A stretch of 8,362 nt of DNA, taken from Pseudomonadota bacterium (GTDB taxonomy: Bacteria; Pseudomonadota; Alphaproteobacteria; Rhizobiales; Methyloligellaceae). The notes below the pieces were generated by a model, which worked only from the letters and a program-made list of their open reading frames with translations, was not told where the DNA came from and searched no databases. Every line of letters starts with the position of its first letter. Position 1 is the first letter of the stretch. Location: NCBI GenBank assembly GCA_022567275.1, contig JADFHH010000054.1, forward strand, positions 1 through 8,362, in the 5' to 3' direction. Position numbers and translations under genes: made by a program. This document shows positions 6,199-8,362 of this stretch, piece after piece.

Positions 6199-6265
6199 CG
6201 CGTCAAGAGGCGAGAGTGGATAAATTGGCGGGAAAATTTTCTCTCGCTGCTGCCGGATCGCCCCG
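6199..6265. repeat. direct repeat, copy B
   Basis: The second copy of the element at 5881-5936: 26 identical bases (6199-6224), a longer spacer containing GGGAAAATTTT, then 23 of 26 matching bases (6240-6265). It ends 4 nt from the stop of the decarboxylase beta gene. Its CAAGAGG (6204-6210) can pair with CCTCTTG just upstream (6184-6190), which copy A lacks. Confidence 0.85.
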
Positions 6266-6269
6266 CCCC

Positions 6270-6872
6270 TCAGGCCCGCCCCAGCAGGGCCGTGCGAAAG
6301 CGCACACGGGCCGCGGCCGGCTCCAGCAGGCGTTTGACGGCTGGCGGCTCCCCGGGGCTGACGCGCAGCAGCACGAAGCACGCGCCGTTCGACTGGCGCA
6401 GCATCGCCGCGCCGCGCGCGAGCTGATTTTTGCGCTCAATCGTGCAGCTCATCTTGAACCCGGCGCCTATGGCGATGCGTTCGAGATCGACGCCAAAACT
6501 GGTGTGGCTCTTCTGGTAGCCGGTCTCGCCATAGTGGCCATTGTCGACACACAGGATTGACAGATTTGCCGGATCGAGCACGGCGATTGTGGCCAGCGTG
6601 CCCACGTTCATCAGCAATTCCCCATCGCCGGTTATAGCCAGCACCCGCCTGTCAGGCTGCGCCAGGGCAAGCCCCAGCCCCATTCCCGCCGCCGCGCCCA
6701 TGGCGCCCGCCATGGCGTAAAGATGCGCCGCGTCGCCGGTGAGCGACGCCATGTCCTTCGATGTGCCGGCGAGACCCGACACGATCAAAAAATCTTCGTG
6801 CTCGCCAATCAGCGCCGGGACCGCCGTGCGGCGGTTCAACTCGAATATGGGCGTGGTACTGCTGTCAGCCAT
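6270..6872 (-). CDS. TPP-dependent decarboxylase, beta (TPP-binding) subunit; sulfopyruvate/phosphonopyruvate decarboxylase-like
   Basis: A 200-residue C-terminal-type thiamine-diphosphate domain. The TPP/Mg2+ motif is complete: GDGELLMNVGTLATIA (82-97) through VDNGHYGETGYQ (109-120), with Asp83 and Asn111 as metal and diphosphate ligands. This GDG...NGxYGETG form is typical of ComE (sulfopyruvate decarboxylase beta) and of phosphonopyruvate decarboxylases. AMAGAMGAAAGMGLGLALA (53-71) is the usual preceding helix. With the alpha subunit it should decarboxylate a 2-oxo acid to an aldehyde. The substrate cannot be read from the sequence, and neither PEP mutase nor coenzyme M genes are visible. 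The ATG at 6870-6872 lies 9 nt after the alpha stop, and the Shine-Dalgarno AGGA overlaps that TAG stop, so the two are translated together. The C-terminal ~25 residues are arginine- and alanine-rich and weakly conserved-looking. Confidence 0.85.
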   Translation of the reverse strand: MADSSTTPIFELNRRTAVPALIGEHEDFLIVSGLAGTSKDMASLTGDAAHLYAMAGAMGAAAGMGLGLALAQPDRRVLAITGDGELLMNVGTLATIAVLDPANLSILCVDNGHYGETGYQKSHTSFGVDLERIAIGAGFKMSCTIERKNQLARGAAMLRQSNGACFVLLRVSPGEPPAVKRLLEPAAARVRFRTALLGRA

Positions 6873-6881
6873 GGGTATTTC

Positions 6882-7412
6882 CTAAAAAGCCTTCGCGCCA
6901 AGCAGTTTTTGGGTCAGAAGCACCGCGACCGCACTGCCCGCCTTGTAGACCATGGTGGCGGCGGCCTCGACGGCAGGCACGGCGTCGTCCGGCTCGCTCA
7001 CCTCCATGCAGATGACGCCCATCGCTTCAAGCACGGGGCGCACGGCCTGTCCCATGGGGATCTGCCACGGGTTGCCTTCGCCGAATTCCCCGCGCATGGA
7101 GACGAGTGTCAGAAAGGGAAATTTTCCGCCCTTGATAAGCGACAGAAAATTGATGCAGTTGCCCACACCGCTGGATTGCATCAGCAGCACGGCGCGGGCA
7201 TCGCCCAGATTGGCGCCCGCCGCCAGCGCGACGCCTTCCTCCTCGGTGGTGAGCGCGATGGCGTGCACATCGGGGTCGGCGATGCATAGATCGATCAGGA
7301 TGATGTGTCCGGCGTCGGGCACGTAGGAAAATTGCGTAACATCGTGCGCCCGCAGCACGGCGTAGACATCATGCTGCCATCCGGTTGCAGTGCTCTTATC
7401 CGAGGCCTGCAT
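6882..7412 (-). CDS. TPP-dependent decarboxylase, alpha (pyrimidine-binding) subunit; sulfopyruvate/phosphonopyruvate decarboxylase-like
   Basis: A 176-residue N-terminal-type (PYR) thiamine-diphosphate domain, the partner of the beta subunit encoded next. The TTEEEGVALAAGA block (55-67) carries the glutamates of which one activates the cofactor by contacting the aminopyrimidine ring. MQSSGVGNCINFL (78-90) and MRGEFGEGNPWQIPMGQAV (106-124) are characteristic of ComD-like and phosphonopyruvate decarboxylase alpha domains. In many related enzymes these two domains are one chain; here they are separate genes. I chose ATG 7410-7412, one base after the GAPDH stop (TAG C ATG). A longer frame to 7481 would read through the GAPDH C-terminus in another frame and adds a tryptophan/arginine-rich leader with no domain match. 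The tight spacing implies co-transcription with the GAPDH gene. Confidence 0.85.
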   Translation of the reverse strand: MQASDKSTATGWQHDVYAVLRAHDVTQFSYVPDAGHIILIDLCIADPDVHAIALTTEEEGVALAAGANLGDARAVLLMQSSGVGNCINFLSLIKGGKFPFLTLVSMRGEFGEGNPWQIPMGQAVRPVLEAMGVICMEVSEPDDAVPAVEAAATMVYKAGSAVAVLLTQKLLGAKAF

Positions 7413-7413
7413 G

Positions 7414-7632
7414 CTAGCCCAGCTTGCCCATCGCCACCGCGGTATCGGCCATGCGGTTGGAAAAACCCCACTCATTGTCATACCAACTCATGACGCGCAC
7501 CAGCGTGCCGTCCATCACCCTGGTCTGATCGAGATGGACGATGGATGAGCGCGGGTCGTGGTTGAAATCAATCGAGACATTGGGCTGGTCGGTGGTGCCG
7601 AGAATGCCCTTGAGCTGCTGCGCGGCGGCGCG
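7414..7632 (-). CDS. gap: type I glyceraldehyde-3-phosphate dehydrogenase, C-terminal fragment (5' part missing)
   Basis: Only the last ~72 residues of GAPDH are present, from RAAAQQLKGILG to the stop TAG at 7414-7416. They include SIDFNHDPRSSI, VMDGTLVRVMSWYDNEWG and FSNRMADTAV, the conserved end of the catalytic domain; the asparagine in WYDNEWG corresponds to the one contacting the nicotinamide of NAD. The NAD-binding domain, the catalytic Cys-Thr-Thr motif and about 260 residues upstream are absent. Beyond about 7632-7640 the frame stays open but its translation (DLRVG, then SSDLR and so on) is no longer GAPDH; it is the antisense of an NHL-repeat gene. The intact enzyme would oxidise glyceraldehyde-3-phosphate to 1,3-bisphosphoglycerate. 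Given the abrupt loss, this is a truncated gene or one side of an assembly chimera. Confidence 0.88.
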   Translation of the reverse strand, partial: RAAAQQLKGILGTTDQPNVSIDFNHDPRSSIVHLDQTRVMDGTLVRVMSWYDNEWGFSNRMADTAVAMGKLG

Positions 7633-7635
7633 GCC

Positions 7636-8362
7636 CACCCGCAAGTCGGAAGACCGGCCGGCCTCGCTTACCGAGACGGACATCTCTACATCTGTGACAC
7701 CCAAGACAACGTGGTCCATGATTGGAATCTGTCCAACGGCGAGGCCCGGAGGATCGGCCGGACCGGCGGCCTTACGCTGGTGGAGCCCGTCGCGGTGGCC
7801 GTCGATGACAGAGGGACCGTGTTCGTGGCCGATACGGGACGAGGCGAGGTCGTGGCGTATAGCGGTGCCACACCGCGGGTGTTCAAGCCGGAGAATCGAG
7901 ACGGCTACCGGCCGGTGGCGGTGGCGGTGGCGGGGGATTCGCTGTTCGTCGCCGACATCTCCACGCACCAGATCGACACGTTTCTCGTGACAAATGGCCG
8001 TCACATGGACTCCTTCGGAGGCGTTGGGGAAGATCTCGGCAAGCTCTACTACCCGATGGGGATCGACGTCGGCACCAACGGATCGCTGTACGTCAGCGAC
8101 ATGATGAACGGGCGCGTGCAGGTGTTCGACCGGTGGCACCAGCCGATGTTCAGCTTCGGTGAGCCCGGGAACCGCTACGGCGACATGGGCAAGCCGCGAC
8201 AACTCGCGGTCGCCGGCGATGGCACGATCGTCGTCGCGGATGCCGAGTTTGCCCACGTTCACCTGTTCGACGAGCAAGGGCGCTTGCTCTTGCTCGTCGG
8301 CGGACCGACCGACGAACCAGGCGGCACTCCCCTGCCGGTCGGCGTCGCGCTGGCCGAATCCC
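7636..8362 (+). CDS. NHL-repeat (six-bladed beta-propeller) protein, internal fragment, open at both ends
   Basis: A stop-free plus-strand frame (codons starting at 7636, 7639 and so on) runs to the window edge. It encodes successive NHL-type blades: RPAGLAYRDGHLYICDT; EPVAVAVDDRGTVFVADTGR; RPVAVAVAGDSLFVADI; YPMGIDVGTNGSLYVSDMMN; KPRQLAVAGDGTIVVADAE; and the start of another, LPVGVALAES. The regular 'P-x-G-(I/V)-x-V...G-x-(I/V/L)-(F/Y/V)-V-(A/S)-D' pattern every ~40-45 residues identifies a beta-propeller. Such proteins are often secreted and bind proteins, RNA or ligands; the role here is unknown. There is no start codon, ribosome site or signal peptide, because the frame begins exactly where GAPDH homology ends. 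I recall similar proteins from Deltaproteobacteria and related groups more than from Rhizobiales, but that is an impression. The start coordinate is approximate. Confidence 0.82.

Larger units (their letters stand above)
5812..6269 (-). other. 458-nt intergenic region without a credible gene, rich in repeats and inverted repeats
   Basis: This gap lies between the TPP-decarboxylase beta subunit and the aldolase. Short open frames in it encode arginine/proline-rich repeat translations that resemble no known protein, so I annotate none. It holds two copies of a direct repeat (5881-5936 and 6199-6265), two GC-rich hairpins (5967-5985 and 5992-6009), a cloverleaf-like fold (6029-6102), a strong stem followed by seven T (6122-6155), and the presumed promoter and leader of the aldolase gene. 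Confidence 0.7.

Noticed and set aside
5812..6269. A CRISPR array or transposon in the repeat-rich gap.
   Set aside because: Only two direct-repeat copies 318 nt apart with no regular spacers, and no transposase or terminal inverted repeats with target duplication.
7414..8277. A single 287-residue minus-strand protein containing the GAPDH C-terminus.
   Set aside because: Only its last ~72 residues look like GAPDH; the rest is the exact antisense of a clear NHL-repeat frame and resembles no protein I know.

Overview
The window reads as GC-rich alphaproteobacterial DNA, most likely Hyphomicrobiales (Rhizobiales)-like. The basis is protein content and gene order: a class I fructose-bisphosphate aldolase, a ThiE-like protein, a secreted Sel1-repeat protein, elongation factor P, an inositol-monophosphatase-family enzyme and a MotA/MotB-type pair. 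I recall this order from Bradyrhizobium-like genomes; I have not checked it. The exception is the last ~730 bases, which encode part of an NHL-repeat beta-propeller on the other strand that does not belong to this arrangement.

All nine alphaproteobacterial genes are on the minus strand, so transcription runs from high to low coordinates. First (about 7632 to 6270) come the 3' end of a glyceraldehyde-3-phosphate dehydrogenase gene and the alpha and beta subunits of a thiamine-diphosphate decarboxylase of the sulfopyruvate/phosphonopyruvate decarboxylase type, tightly spaced like one operon. A 458-base gap (5812-6269) follows. It has no credible gene but is full of structure: a two-copy direct repeat, REP-like GC-rich hairpins, a cloverleaf-like fold and a stem followed by a T-run. 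Next (5811-3209) come the aldolase, the ThiE-like gene and the Sel1 gene, with junctions of 6 nt and a 4-base ATGA overlap. After an 80-nt gap with a weak promoter candidate come efp and the suhB-like gene, 2 nt apart. After an 85-nt gap with a better promoter candidate come the MotA/ExbB-like channel protein and the MotB-like protein, overlapping by 4 bases (GTGA).

Functionally the window mixes central carbon metabolism (GAPDH, aldolase), a decarboxylase pair of unknown substrate, translation (EF-P), a sugar or inositol phosphatase, and an envelope ion-channel/stator-like pair.

Two places look damaged. Near 7630-7645 the GAPDH gene stops abruptly in mid-protein and an unrelated NHL-repeat gene, also missing its start, begins on the opposite strand; this looks like a chimeric joint (assembly artefact or real rearrangement). 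At 37-39 an in-frame TGA interrupts the MotB-like gene where the family has a glycine, and the same frame remains family-like beyond it. I see no convincing new defence, mobile or biosynthetic system. The best leads are the structured intergenic region, the decarboxylase pair, the degenerate ThiE-like protein and the two broken genes.
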